A stretch of 64,000 nucleotides of DNA from Marinoscillum sp040218045 (GTDB lineage Bacteria; Bacteroidota; Bacteroidia; Cytophagales; Cyclobacteriaceae). Both the position numbers and the translations under genes were made by a program. Position 1 is the first letter of the stretch, and the number at the start of each line of letters is the position of its first letter. Location of the stretch: assembly GCA_040218045.1 (NCBI GenBank), contig JAVJQA010000053.1, positions 1-64,000 on the forward strand, in the 5' to 3' direction. Below are positions 35,270 to 44,001 of the stretch, in pieces. The notes below the pieces were generated by a model, which had not been told where the DNA came from, did no database searches, and saw nothing but the letters and a program-made list of their open reading frames with translations.

Positions 35270-35695
35270 ATGGAAAGAAGGGATATTTTAAAGGATGAAA
35301 TTGAGCAATTAGGGAAAGTGCTGGGAAAAATCCTGGCTACTTTTCTTGGCCTGAAGGCAAAAGGGCAGGTAGCAGAAGGTATAGAGGTCTCTAATGAGCA
35401 ATTTAAAACTCAACTTGATCTGGATATGGAGAAAATCCTTAAAATGAGTCGTGAGGACCTTGGGGAGTACATCCATCAGTGGAATCTCACTTCTGAACAT
35501 TTGGAAATGCTCTCGTCCTTCCTTCTGGAGTCGGGTCGGGATGGAATAGAAAACTGTAATGATGAAGCTAAAGTGAGATTAGCCAAGGCTTTGGATTTAT
35601 TGGAAATAGCTGATGTGGTTTCTAAAACGGTATCCCTGGAACGAGAAGGCAAGAAGACTGAGATTCAGCAGCTTTTAGAGAATTGTGTTTCTTAG
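35270..35695 (+). CDS. hypothetical helical cytoplasmic protein
   Basis: The 141-residue product is predicted to be almost all helical (RDILKDEIEQLGKVLGKIL, AKALDLLEIADVVSKTVSL). It has no signal peptide or membrane segment. No family is recognised. ATG at 35270 is preferred to TTG at 35267. The start lies only 10 bases after the end of a MITE-like element, so the leader and any ribosome binding site are formed by, or next to, the element end. Confidence 0.65.
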   Translation: MERRDILKDEIEQLGKVLGKILATFLGLKAKGQVAEGIEVSNEQFKTQLDLDMEKILKMSREDLGEYIHQWNLTSEHLEMLSSFLLESGRDGIENCNDEAKVRLAKALDLLEIADVVSKTVSLEREGKKTEIQQLLENCVS

Positions 35696-35797
35696 ATCAA
35701 TACCGGCCTTGTAGCATTTGCTCCAAATCGTATCGCCCTTTAGTTAAAACAAAACACGCTAAGTGATTCATTAATCCCTTTTTCGATAAAAACCTCC

Positions 35798-35859
35798 TTC
35801 TACATTTGTAGAATTAAAAATCTATTCTATATTTGTAGAAGAAAATCTATAAATATAGA
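35798..35859 (+). promoter_or_regulatory. BlaI-type operators overlapping the blaI promoter
   Basis: TTCTACATTTGTAGAA (35798-35813) is a perfect palindrome. TTCTATATTTGTAGAA (35825-35840) is a near copy and TCTATAAATATAGA (35846-35859) a third palindrome. The TTTG at 35805-35808 and TATATTTG at 35828-35835 are 19 bases apart and match the Bacteroidota -33/-7 promoter, so both boxes lie inside operator copies. Six bases separate the last palindrome from the ATG. This fits self-repression by BlaI. Confidence 0.75.
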
Positions 35860-35864
35860 GATAT

Positions 35865-36236
35865 ATGAGGTTATCACCCAAAGAGGAACATCTGATGAGC
35901 TTAATCTGGCAAATGAAAAAAGCATACATGAAAGATTTGATGGATGCCTTTCCTAAACCTAAACCAGCGCCAACCACACTTGCTACACTCTTGAAACGAT
36001 TGACAGAGAAAGGCGCGATTGATTTTGAATTGCACGGAAATTCTCGTCAGTACTATCCTCTGATTAACAAGTCAGATTACTCTTCTTCATACCTGAAAAA
36101 CATGATTTCCACATTTTTCCAGGGATCATCAAGCAGGTTTGCCTCCTTCTTTGCCAATAGTGTAACCATGTCTAAAGATGAGCTCAAAGAGCTTAGAGAA
36201 TTAATAGATGACAAAATTAAAAATGCAGACAAATGA
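35865..36236 (+). CDS. BlaI/MecI-family transcriptional repressor
   Basis: The 123-residue protein has the winged-helix domain of BlaI (LSPKEEHLMSLIWQMKKAYMK, then PAPTTLATLLKRLTEKGAI) and a helical C-terminal dimerisation part. BlaI repressors bind TACA-N-TGTA palindromes and are removed when a partner M56 membrane protease senses a signal. Here the palindromes overlap the gene's own promoter. The stop codon overlaps the M56 gene start (ATGA). No beta-lactamase gene is close, so the pair may control other targets. Confidence 0.94.
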   Translation: MRLSPKEEHLMSLIWQMKKAYMKDLMDAFPKPKPAPTTLATLLKRLTEKGAIDFELHGNSRQYYPLINKSDYSSSYLKNMISTFFQGSSSRFASFFANSVTMSKDELKELRELIDDKIKNADK

Positions 36237-37270
36237 TACTTTATGTTCTTAGGTTTAGCTTGTCTTTGGCCATTGTTTATGGTTTTTACAGGCTCGTTCT
36301 GGAAAAGGAAAAATCCTTTGTTTTTAACCGCACTTATCTACTGGCCGGACTGCTGGTATCTCTTGTGGTTCCGCTGATTTCTTTTTCTGGCCCTGAAGAA
36401 TTCAAGGCAATTTTTAGTGTCGCACAGCAAAACTTCAATTCCAGTACTATCAGATGGGAACAGTTGATCAACCTTGCTTATTTATTGATCTCCTTTGTAT
36501 TTTTTATTCGCTTTGCTGTAGATATACGCAGACTATTGAGGGTGGTACGTACTGGGGAATTAAAAATTGTCGATGGGAGTAAGATCATACTTACAGATCA
36601 GGTTGAACCGCCTTATTCTTTTTTCAAATATGTATTTATCAACAGAGACCAATTTGAGCATGTCAATTCCGAGTTGATTGTACATGAACTGACTCATGTA
36701 AGGCAAGGTCATACTATCGATATATTGATTATTGAGTTGATAAAGGCAGTTTTTTGGATCAATCCAATGATTGGAGTGTACAAGAGGGCAATGCAACTCA
36801 ATCATGAATTCCTCGCTGATCTGGTAGCCATTAAGCATTCACCAAACACCTTACATTATCAAGAAATTCTGCTTGGCTATTTCGCAGCTAAAGAGCCCGT
36901 GAACATAGCCAGTGGATTCAATTTTTCATTAACAAAAAAGAGATTTCGTATGATGACTAAATCCAAGAGTAAGACTCAGTACATCAAGCAATTGATGGTA
37001 TTACCAGTATTGGCATTAATACTTTGGGCTTGCTCCGATAATGCCGGTGTCACAGGTAAGGAAATGCTACAATATTGGCGGTATACTGCTAATATGGAAG
37101 AAATACTCCGTACAGGAAGTATGAATGAAAAAGACCTCAAGGAAGGGATCATTCAACCCATTCGAACCAGAAAAGAATATGATGATCTGGCTGATATTTA
37201 CAATAGAATGAATAGTGCCCAAAAAGAGTCGGTTTATGAACTTCCTCCTTATATAGGCACGGACAACTAA
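36233..37270 (+). CDS. M56-family (BlaR1-like) membrane metalloprotease
   Basis: Membrane segments surround a gluzincin-type site HELTH (His151, Glu152, His155), followed by NHEFLADLVAI with the third zinc ligand. This is the family pattern of BlaR1. After the last membrane segment (LMVLPVLALILWACS) only about 75 residues follow, and they do not contain a penicillin-binding sensor domain, so the signal is unlikely to be a beta-lactam bound there. It overlaps the BlaI gene by four bases and should relieve its repression by proteolysis. Confidence 0.9.
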   Translation: MILYVLRFSLSLAIVYGFYRLVLEKEKSFVFNRTYLLAGLLVSLVVPLISFSGPEEFKAIFSVAQQNFNSSTIRWEQLINLAYLLISFVFFIRFAVDIRRLLRVVRTGELKIVDGSKIILTDQVEPPYSFFKYVFINRDQFEHVNSELIVHELTHVRQGHTIDILIIELIKAVFWINPMIGVYKRAMQLNHEFLADLVAIKHSPNTLHYQEILLGYFAAKEPVNIASGFNFSLTKKRFRMMTKSKSKTQYIKQLMVLPVLALILWACSDNAGVTGKEMLQYWRYTANMEEILRTGSMNEKDLKEGIIQPIRTRKEYDDLADIYNRMNSAQKESVYELPPYIGTDN

Positions 37271-37292
37271 TTCACTGTAATTGGATAGTTTG

Positions 37293-37438
37293 GGCTCAAT
37301 ACCGTTTAGTTAAACTCTATTCGTACTTCAAAAAGTCATTCTGTTAACCTGCCTTGTCCGGCAGGCAGGGATTCTTCAAGTCAACCTTTGTTTATCCTTA
37401 AGAGTCCTGTCGGAATGACCTAACTATATAGTGTATAA
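37293..37438. repeat. MITE-like dispersed repeat, family B, copy 2 (degenerate)
   Basis: The left end CTCAATACCGTTTAGTTAA matches the inverted ends of the element at 361-503. An inner hairpin CCTGCCTTGTCCGGCAGG replaces part of the middle, and GTCATTCTG and CGGAATGAC form the nested inverted pair. The right end is only weakly preserved (CTAACTATA). Confidence 0.5.
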
Positions 37439-37473
37439 AGTTAAAATAGTATGAATGTTGATTCTTCTGTTAT

Positions 37474-38220
37474 TTACCAACCTGACTTTAACCCTTTTTC
37501 AATAGCGAAGTGGTATTTTTCCAAATCAAAATGGTAAAGCATAGGTGCCTTGTGAGCACCACCAGTTCTTCTTTCATTGGTTTGAACCAGGATATCATAG
37601 CTCAGCATTTTTCTTCTGAAGTTTCTCCGGTCCAATGATTTTTCTAGGACGGTTTCATAGAGTGCTTGCAGCTCAGGCATGGTAAATCGATCAGGTAGCA
37701 GGTTCAACCCTATAGGTTGATGATTCAATTCTTTCTTTAGGATCTCGTGTGCCTTTCGAATGATAGATTGATGGTCTAAAATCATCACTGGTAGGTCGTG
37801 GAGTGATTTCCACTCACATATTTCGGATGTAAGATCAGGAGTTGGCTCCATGACACGCCTATACTCTACCAATGCATAATAGCCTGCAGTCACGAACCGC
37901 TGGTCAAACCAATCCCGTAGTTCAGGTTCAATTAACTGATGAGCCACCATGTTATCCGCATGTCCCGGTTCATTTCGGGATACACGCCCAAACAAATGAA
38001 ATTGATGCAAGAATATATTTTCCAATCCTGTTCGCCTCTTCAGGACATTTACAGCTTCATCATCCACATCTTGATCTCTAGCAACAAAGCCACCTGGTAA
38101 TGCCCATTGGTTGAGACGCTTCAGCTTTAGCAGAAGCACCTTGAGTTCATTCTCATGAAATCCGAAAATGACACAATCAACAGAAAGACCCGGATGCAGC
38201 TTGTCGGTGTTCAAAGGCAA
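37474..38220 (-). CDS. Nudix-fold transcriptional regulator (NrtR/AraR-like)
   Basis: An N-terminal Nudix-like domain (about 8-150, with VDCVIFGFHENELKVLLLK and QWALPGGFV) is followed by a winged-helix domain (about 165-240, with FTMPELQALYETVLEKSLDRRNF). The Nudix box has lost its catalytic residues: the REUxEE core reads NVLKRR, so it probably binds but does not hydrolyse a ligand. In this family the ligand is an ADP-ribose or sugar-type molecule. The gene is divergent from an exported esterase gene, the most likely target along with itself. Confidence 0.9.
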   Translation of the reverse strand: MPLNTDKLHPGLSVDCVIFGFHENELKVLLLKLKRLNQWALPGGFVARDQDVDDEAVNVLKRRTGLENIFLHQFHLFGRVSRNEPGHADNMVAHQLIEPELRDWFDQRFVTAGYYALVEYRRVMEPTPDLTSEICEWKSLHDLPVMILDHQSIIRKAHEILKKELNHQPIGLNLLPDRFTMPELQALYETVLEKSLDRRNFRRKMLSYDILVQTNERRTGGAHKAPMLYHFDLEKYHFAIEKGLKSGW

Positions 38221-38256
38221 ATGAATTGATTTTTTAGGTAGAAGGTAAATATACTG

Positions 38257-38278
38257 ATCTTAATGATCTATCTTAATG
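38257..38278 (+). promoter_or_regulatory. direct repeats in the regulator/esterase divergent region
   Basis: ATCTTAATG occurs twice, 13 bases apart (38257-38265 and 38270-38278), and a related ATTTTAATG lies about 50 bases further on. These are candidate binding sites for the adjacent Nudix-fold regulator. Confidence 0.35.
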
Positions 38279-38404
38279 TCAGGTTGACACAATAAGGGAT
38301 CGTATCTTTTTTATTCTCTATTTTAATGTTCGTTTTAACCCTGGGTTGATACTTATTATATTTATTTGGCCGTTAGATTTTTAGAAGTTATTGATAACAC
38401 AAGT

Positions 38405-39412
38405 ATGCGTAAACTTTTCTTTCTTTTTACTCTTCTTGGCTTCATAAGCCTTACCAGCGCTCAGAATTCCTATTCTGTTGAAGAGGAGATTATTTGGGCT
38501 TCTCCTGATGGGTTTGATCTCACTATGGATATTTATACCCCGGAAACGGGAAAGAGTAAGTATCCTGTCCTAGTGATCTTTCATGGTGGCGGTTGGTTGA
38601 TCAATGACAATTCCATAATGGACGATATGTCCAGGTTTATGGTAGAGAATGGCGAGTATGTGGTGTGCAATGTGAATTATCGGTTGTTGGTGGATATGAA
38701 CAATACCGTGACCATGAACCAAATTGTAGAAGATGCGCTGGGCGCAGTGGTGTGGGTTCAGCACAATATTGCTGAGTATAATGGAGATCCAGATAAAGTT
38801 GCGGTAACGGGGGATAGCGCTGGGGGACATTTGGCAGAAATGGTGGTGATTGTAGGAACTAGTCTAAGTGACAGTGGATTTAATCAGGTTCCTTTTGGGT
38901 TCAAGCCCTCCTATTTGCCTGAAGGTGTAACCGCCAGTAAATTGATGAAAACCGGGGGTATTGAAGTCCAAGCAGCAGTGATCAGCTATGGAGCATTTGA
39001 TATATATGCAAGTGCCTTAGGTGGGTTTGAACAACCCTCCAATTTCTTTTGGCAGATGGGAGGAGCAAAACCACGATCTATTTTTGGTGGTAAGATTTCA
39101 GCTGATATAAATCCAGAGTACTACAAAGCAGTTTCACCAATTCATCTCATTCCAATTTCCTATGAGCGTAAGTTGCCTCCCCAATTTTTCACCGTAGGCA
39201 GTGAAGATAATCTGACTACTCCTAAGTCTATAGAAGCGTATTTGAGCATCTTGTCAGAAGCTGACCAGCCTGCGAAGTATTGGGTACATCAGGGAAGGCC
39301 ACATGCGTTTATGGATTCAGGAAGTAATGATTACCTGGGGATCAGCTGGGAAAAAGATGGTGTTCCCGCAGCCAGGGAAGTTCTCAAATTTTTGGATGAG
39401 GTATTTTATTAG
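38405..39412 (+). CDS. exported alpha/beta-hydrolase esterase (BD-FAE/hormone-sensitive-lipase-like)
   Basis: ATG at 38405 gives a signal peptide (RKLFFLFTLLGFISLTSAQ); the in-frame TTG at 38366 is discounted. The oxyanion hole HGGGW and the nucleophile elbow GDSAGG are present, with VGSEDNLTTP and the final GRPHAFMDS supplying Asp and His. It probably hydrolyses carbohydrate-linked or aliphatic esters outside the cytoplasm. The divergent regulator suggests that it is inducible by a sugar-type signal, which is an inference. Confidence 0.88.
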   Translation: MRKLFFLFTLLGFISLTSAQNSYSVEEEIIWASPDGFDLTMDIYTPETGKSKYPVLVIFHGGGWLINDNSIMDDMSRFMVENGEYVVCNVNYRLLVDMNNTVTMNQIVEDALGAVVWVQHNIAEYNGDPDKVAVTGDSAGGHLAEMVVIVGTSLSDSGFNQVPFGFKPSYLPEGVTASKLMKTGGIEVQAAVISYGAFDIYASALGGFEQPSNFFWQMGGAKPRSIFGGKISADINPEYYKAVSPIHLIPISYERKLPPQFFTVGSEDNLTTPKSIEAYLSILSEADQPAKYWVHQGRPHAFMDSGSNDYLGISWEKDGVPAAREVLKFLDEVFY

Positions 39413-39522
39413 TTCTAATAGAAGAGTAGATATGAGTGGTAGATTTTGGTGAAAATTAAATTTGAAAACCAGCTATCTAAATTATCCCATCATCGTTTAA
39501 GAGTTTTAAATACGCTTCTATA

Positions 39523-40200
39523 ATGTACCAACTAAAAACTAACCTGTTAGTGACAAGTATGATTGGGATAATCACGCTTGTATCCTGTGAATCTGAAGAT
39601 GCCGAAGACGTCAGTCAGCAAAAAATTGAAACAAATTATTCATTAATTTATGATGAAGCCGCGAATGAAACCACTGCCAGTGCAAGCTTCAAGTTTGGAT
39701 CTACTTCCTTAAGATTAAACACTCCTTCAGAAGTCCTTTTTAATGATGCAAGCTTACATGAAGACAATGCTTTAGGGTTAATTACCTATGAAAGGACTTT
39801 TAATGGTGTAGTGGATGGTGAATTTCGCTATCGCAATAATGACAATGATGTGTATGTTAATGTCTATACGCTCACCTCTGTGGCGTTACCTGAATCATTA
39901 ACTCAGGTTTCACTATCAGAATTAATTCAGATAAAGTGGATCGGGTTACCAATTAGGGCCAATGAGTCAATCAGTCTGCGAATATGGAATGATATCACGA
40001 GTTATTATGTAACCATGGATGATATCAACGCAACTACACTCCAGGTAAGGGGAGCTCAGATGCCCGTTGAGTTATTGGGTCAATGTACAATCCAGGTGGA
40101 CAGGACATTTGAAAAAAGACCAGATCAGGCTCCTGATAAGGGTGGCTCAGGCAAGAGTCAGTGGAATGGACCTGAGTATTCTATTATGGTTGTTGAGTAG
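39523..40200 (+). CDS. hypothetical lipoprotein
   Basis: The signal sequence ends in the lipobox LVSCES (Cys22), followed by an acidic linker (ESEDAEDVS). The mature part is about 200 residues and beta-rich (ETTASASFKFGSTSLRLNTPSEV, FEKRPDQAPDKGGSG near the end). No family is recognised. It lies 110 bases after the esterase gene and 88 bases before the lactonase gene, all in the same direction. Confidence 0.7.
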   Translation: MYQLKTNLLVTSMIGIITLVSCESEDAEDVSQQKIETNYSLIYDEAANETTASASFKFGSTSLRLNTPSEVLFNDASLHEDNALGLITYERTFNGVVDGEFRYRNNDNDVYVNVYTLTSVALPESLTQVSLSELIQIKWIGLPIRANESISLRIWNDITSYYVTMDDINATTLQVRGAQMPVELLGQCTIQVDRTFEKRPDQAPDKGGSGKSQWNGPEYSIMVVE

Positions 40201-40288
40201 AATATCAGTTCAATAAAGTATTAAAGGTTGTAGTGCAGGAGTGAGTTTGTATACTGCTTTAGTAAATTGCCTTCAAATTTTTTAATCT

Positions 40289-41386
40289 ATGAATTATTTG
40301 AAGTGTCTCTTAATTTCCTTTGCAGTAACCTTGCTTTGTTCTTGCTCTACAACGAAATCTTCCTCAACTATGAGTCTTTTGGTAGGTACATACACTGATG
40401 CCGATAGTGAAGGTATTTACATCACCTCATTTGATGAGTCTGAAGGAACTTTTACAGACCCAACGCTAGCTGTATCCACAGAAAACCCCTCTTTCCTTGC
40501 CATTAGTGATGATAGAAGGTTCGTGTTTGCAGTAAATGAAAGCAACGAAGGGGCGGTATCAGCATTTGCCTTTGAGGGAAATGAACTTACACTGATAAAA
40601 AGTGTTTCCACTTTTGGAGCACATCCATGCTTTATTGATTACCAGCCAGGTCTTGTCGCGGTAGCGAATTATTCTTCTGGAAACGGAGGACTGTTATCTG
40701 TTTCCGAGAATGGATCATTGTCCAAAGCGTTAAGCGAATTTCAACATTATGGCTCAGGGGCCAATTTGGAGAGACAAGAATCACCTCACGCACACTTTGC
40801 CAGGTTTTCTCCAGATGGACGGTTTCTATATGTGATTGATTTGGGAATAGATCAGGTTCTGGCTTATCCTATTTCAGACGGAAAGATAGGGCCAGCTTCC
40901 ACGGCATTGACCATGGAGCCAGGCGATGGCCCCAGGCATTTGGATTTTCATCCTACGATGGATTACGTGTATGTGATCAGCGAGTTGTCAAATACAATCA
41001 CTGTGGCAGCAGTGGATCATCAATCTGGTAAATTCAGGGCCATGGATCGCATCTCGACACTTCCTGATGACTTTATAGGGGAGAGTTACTGTGCAGATAT
41101 TCACATTTCCTCTGATGGTCGCTTTGTCTATGGGTCGAATAGAGGGCACAATAGCATTGCGATCTTTGCAGTTGGCGAAGACGGGCTGCTGAACTTGCAA
41201 ACGACTGAACCAACCAAGGGTGATTGGCCAAGAAATTTCGCCCTTTCGCCCAATGAGCAATTCCTTCTTGTAGCCAATCAAAATTCGAACAATGTTGTGG
41301 CTTTTGAGCGAGATAAGAAGACTGGCTTACTGAATTTCACTGGTAACGAAATCACGATTTCAAAACCTGTTTGTTTGAAGTTTTGA
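40289..41386 (+). CDS. lactonase-family (6-phosphogluconolactonase-type) propeller lipoprotein
   Basis: The lipobox LLCSCS (Cys17 or Cys19) marks an exported lipoprotein. The 365-residue body is a PF10282-type seven-bladed propeller, with LVGTYTDADSEGIY at the first blade, SPHAHFARFSPDGRFLYVID in the middle, and NRGHNSIAIFAVGEDGLL and NFALSPNEQFLLVANQNSNN near the end. Cytoplasmic members hydrolyse 6-phosphogluconolactone, but an exported one more likely acts on another lactone, or only binds one. It abuts the convergent small membrane gene with no space. Confidence 0.85.
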   Translation: MNYLKCLLISFAVTLLCSCSTTKSSSTMSLLVGTYTDADSEGIYITSFDESEGTFTDPTLAVSTENPSFLAISDDRRFVFAVNESNEGAVSAFAFEGNELTLIKSVSTFGAHPCFIDYQPGLVAVANYSSGNGGLLSVSENGSLSKALSEFQHYGSGANLERQESPHAHFARFSPDGRFLYVIDLGIDQVLAYPISDGKIGPASTALTMEPGDGPRHLDFHPTMDYVYVISELSNTITVAAVDHQSGKFRAMDRISTLPDDFIGESYCADIHISSDGRFVYGSNRGHNSIAIFAVGEDGLLNLQTTEPTKGDWPRNFALSPNEQFLLVANQNSNNVVAFERDKKTGLLNFTGNEITISKPVCLKF

Positions 41387-41683
41387 TTAAAACTTTACCA
41401 GGAAGATCAGAGCCATACAAATAGCTGCTCCAATGATGCTGTAAATGATAACTCTTCTTCGGATAGTGGCCATCCTTAAATTATCTACCTGCAATTGACG
41501 TTTAAGTTCACTTAGATATTCAGGAGTGGCTGTTTTGAATGTAGGAGCTTTGGGATTTTTAAGTGAGGTTTTATAGGACTTGGAGTCAAAGTTTCGGTAG
41601 GCTGCGGCATCATTTCCTTTCAGGAGACCTCTGTTGTTCCTGACTGAATTGTTCATATCGCTCATGAATCCGGCTCCACCCAT
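41387..41683 (-). CDS. small C-tail-anchored hypothetical membrane protein
   Basis: The 98-residue protein is polar and Asn/Lys-rich in its first 70 residues, with one hydrophobic C-terminal segment (IIYSIIGAAICMALIFLV) preceded by RRR. It should be anchored by its tail, with the N terminus in the cytoplasm. No family is recognised. Its stop is immediately next to that of the convergent lactonase gene. Confidence 0.6.
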   Translation of the reverse strand: MGGAGFMSDMNNSVRNNRGLLKGNDAAAYRNFDSKSYKTSLKNPKAPTFKTATPEYLSELKRQLQVDNLRMATIRRRVIIYSIIGAAICMALIFLVKF

Positions 41684-41718
41684 ATTTTATTAATCGAATA
41701 ATCGGGTGTAAAGGTTGC

Positions 41719-42246
41719 TTAGAACTCCATCAAAAGCTCTGCTTGTTCACGTATTAGGCTCATATAGAGTTTGTTGGTGATTTCAAAGTCTTCGTTGATG
41801 TTGGCCTCAATTCTTGCCAACTTCGGTTTTTGGGCCAGTACGTGCATGCCACAATAGTTGAATATGTCTGTGAGGTGGCTCAATGCCAATCCGCCTCCCT
41901 GCACACCGGATGAAAGCCCCACCAGTGCACATTTCTTGTTTCGGAAAGTGTTTGGATATTCCAGCCCATCAATAAATGCCTTAAGCACTCCTGGAAACGA
42001 ACCATTGTATTCTGGAACGATAAAAACAAATTTCTGTGCTGCTTTCATCTGCAACCGGAACCTGTTGAAGGCCTCATTTTTTCCGGAATTTTCATAAAGG
42101 GCAGAGAATGTAAAATCCGCAGGTAAGTCATTGAGGTTGATGATCTCGCTCTCTATACCAAGCTCATTGAGCACTTGCTGATAGAGCAAACTAATTTGAT
42201 AGGAGAGGGCATCATTTCGGTTGGTGCTGCTAACTATTGTGATCAT
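41719..42246 (-). CDS. NADPH-dependent FMN reductase family protein
   Basis: The 175-residue protein has the flavodoxin-like fold of this family: ITIVSSTNRNDALSYQ at the phosphate loop, FVFIVPEYNGSFPGVLKAF with the conserved PEYN, and GLSSGVQGGGLALSHL. It transfers electrons from NAD(P)H to FMN or to quinone/azo-type substrates. It lies divergent from the SDR gene, about 140 bases away. Confidence 0.92.
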   Translation of the reverse strand: MITIVSSTNRNDALSYQISLLYQQVLNELGIESEIINLNDLPADFTFSALYENSGKNEAFNRFRLQMKAAQKFVFIVPEYNGSFPGVLKAFIDGLEYPNTFRNKKCALVGLSSGVQGGGLALSHLTDIFNYCGMHVLAQKPKLARIEANINEDFEITNKLYMSLIREQAELLMEF

Positions 42247-42386
42247 AGAGCTGCTAAATTACCATGTTATGCGCACAACATAAAAATGTGCTCCACCGAA
42301 CACTTTATGATGCTTCTTCGTTGGGCTAATGATCACAGCTCTTGTGATTCATTTTAAAATCAAACAATATTGCAATCGAAATAACT

Positions 42387-43088
42387 ATGAAGGATTTATC
42401 CGGCAAACGCGCAATTGTAACAGGAGTAAGTAAGGGAATAGGATTAGAAGTTGCTCGTCAGCTTCTGGAAGCGGATGTTCATGTAGTTGGTTGGAGCAGG
42501 ACCAGGCCGGATTTGACGCACAGTAATTTTCATTTTTTAAAGGTGGACGTAGCTGATTTCAATTCGGTTGATAGCGCCTATAAGGAGTCCCGGTCGCTTA
42601 TTGGTGATGATATTCATATTTTGGTAAACAATGCTGGCTATGGTGTAGCTGGAGCCATTGATGAGCTAGATCTGGACGACTGGAAAGGTATGTTTGATGT
42701 GAATGTGCATGGACTGATGTATTGCACAAGGGTAGTAGTACCACAAATGAAGAAGATGGACACAGGTCATATTGTGAACATCAGTTCAATAGCTGGGTTG
42801 AACCCGGTTAAAAACATGTCGGGATATGCTGCTGCCAAACATGCGGTCACGGGATTCGGCCATTCACTGTTTATGGAACTGCGTGATTGGGGTATTAAAG
42901 TGACCAATGTTTATCCCGGCAGTGTAAAGACCAACTTTTTTGATGACATAGATGGGATGGATGCACACGACAATATGATGCGCCCTGAGGACGTTGCTAA
43001 GTCAGTAATTGATCTTTTAAATACACATCCTAATTATCTTCCAGTAGATTTGGAGATCAGACCACTTAGACCTAAAGGCAAGCAGTAA
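42387..43088 (+). CDS. short-chain dehydrogenase/reductase
   Basis: The 233-residue protein has the cofactor motif TGVSKGIG, NNAGYG, the catalytic serine in VNISSIAG, and the YAAAKH motif. A basic residue after the second strand (SRTR) favours NADPH. The substrate is unknown. It ends 4 bases before the gldA start and could be co-transcribed with it. Confidence 0.95.
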   Translation: MKDLSGKRAIVTGVSKGIGLEVARQLLEADVHVVGWSRTRPDLTHSNFHFLKVDVADFNSVDSAYKESRSLIGDDIHILVNNAGYGVAGAIDELDLDDWKGMFDVNVHGLMYCTRVVVPQMKKMDTGHIVNISSIAGLNPVKNMSGYAAAKHAVTGFGHSLFMELRDWGIKVTNVYPGSVKTNFFDDIDGMDAHDNMMRPEDVAKSVIDLLNTHPNYLPVDLEIRPLRPKGKQ

Positions 43089-43092
43089 ATAA

Positions 43093-44001
43093 ATGTCCGT
43101 TTCGATCCAGAACCTAACCAAAATATTTGGTGAACAGAAAGCCGTTAACAATATCTCCTTTGAGGCAAAAGAAGGAGTCATTACTGGTTTTTTAGGGCCA
43201 AATGGAGCTGGCAAGTCCACAACCATGAAAATGGCCACCGGATACATCAGCCCAACGTCTGGTACGGTCTTGATCAATGAGATTGATGTTACACGAGAAC
43301 CGCTCAAAGTAAAGACCATTACAGGATATTTGCCTGAGCATAATCCACTTTACCTCGATATGTATGTTCGGGAATTTTTGAGATTTGTAGCGAGTGCTTA
43401 TGGGTTGAAATCTTCAAAGAAAAGGGTAGAAGAAATAATCGAATTGGTTGGGCTTCAGCGAGAGCGAAGTAAAAGGTTGAGTGATCTGTCTAAAGGGTAT
43501 CGCCAGCGTGTAGGGTTGGCCAAATCCTTAATCCATGATCCCGAAGTACTGATTCTGGACGAACCAACTTCTGGTCTAGATCCGAATCAAATCCTGGAAA
43601 TCAGACAGGTTATTAAAAATATTAGCCTTGATAAAACAGTCATCCTTTCCACGCACATTATGCAGGAGGTAGAAGCCATATGTGATCATGTGGTGATTAT
43701 TGACAAAGGAGATTTGGTGGCAAATGACAAACTTTCGGTTCTGAAAGAAGGCCTCAATGAAGGCAATGGAATTATCATGGAATTTGAGATACCAGTAGAC
43801 CGCAAGATCTTCAGTGAAGCTGGTTTTGAGCCTGTCGATTTTGGAAAGAATGCCTTTCTTATAGAGTCAGATCGGTCAGATCTCAGGGCGGAGTTGCTAA
43901 GAATTACCTCGGAGCATGATTTGCCATTGGTGAGCCTTACTAAATCGCAAAAATCGCTCGAAGAAATTTTTCATCGGTTGACCCAAAATACTGAAGCATG
44001 A
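43093..44001 (+). CDS. gldA: gliding motility ABC transporter ATPase
   Basis: GldA is the ATP-binding subunit of the ABC transporter needed, in Flavobacterium johnsoniae, for gliding. The Walker A GPNGAGKST, signature LSKGYRQRV and Walker B VLILDEPTSGLDP motifs are all intact, with a His switch (STHIMQE). The remaining C-terminal part (about 215-302) is typical of the family. It overlaps gldF by four bases. Confidence 0.93.
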   Translation: MSVSIQNLTKIFGEQKAVNNISFEAKEGVITGFLGPNGAGKSTTMKMATGYISPTSGTVLINEIDVTREPLKVKTITGYLPEHNPLYLDMYVREFLRFVASAYGLKSSKKRVEEIIELVGLQRERSKRLSDLSKGYRQRVGLAKSLIHDPEVLILDEPTSGLDPNQILEIRQVIKNISLDKTVILSTHIMQEVEAICDHVVIIDKGDLVANDKLSVLKEGLNEGNGIIMEFEIPVDRKIFSEAGFEPVDFGKNAFLIESDRSDLRAELLRITSEHDLPLVSLTKSQKSLEEIFHRLTQNTEA

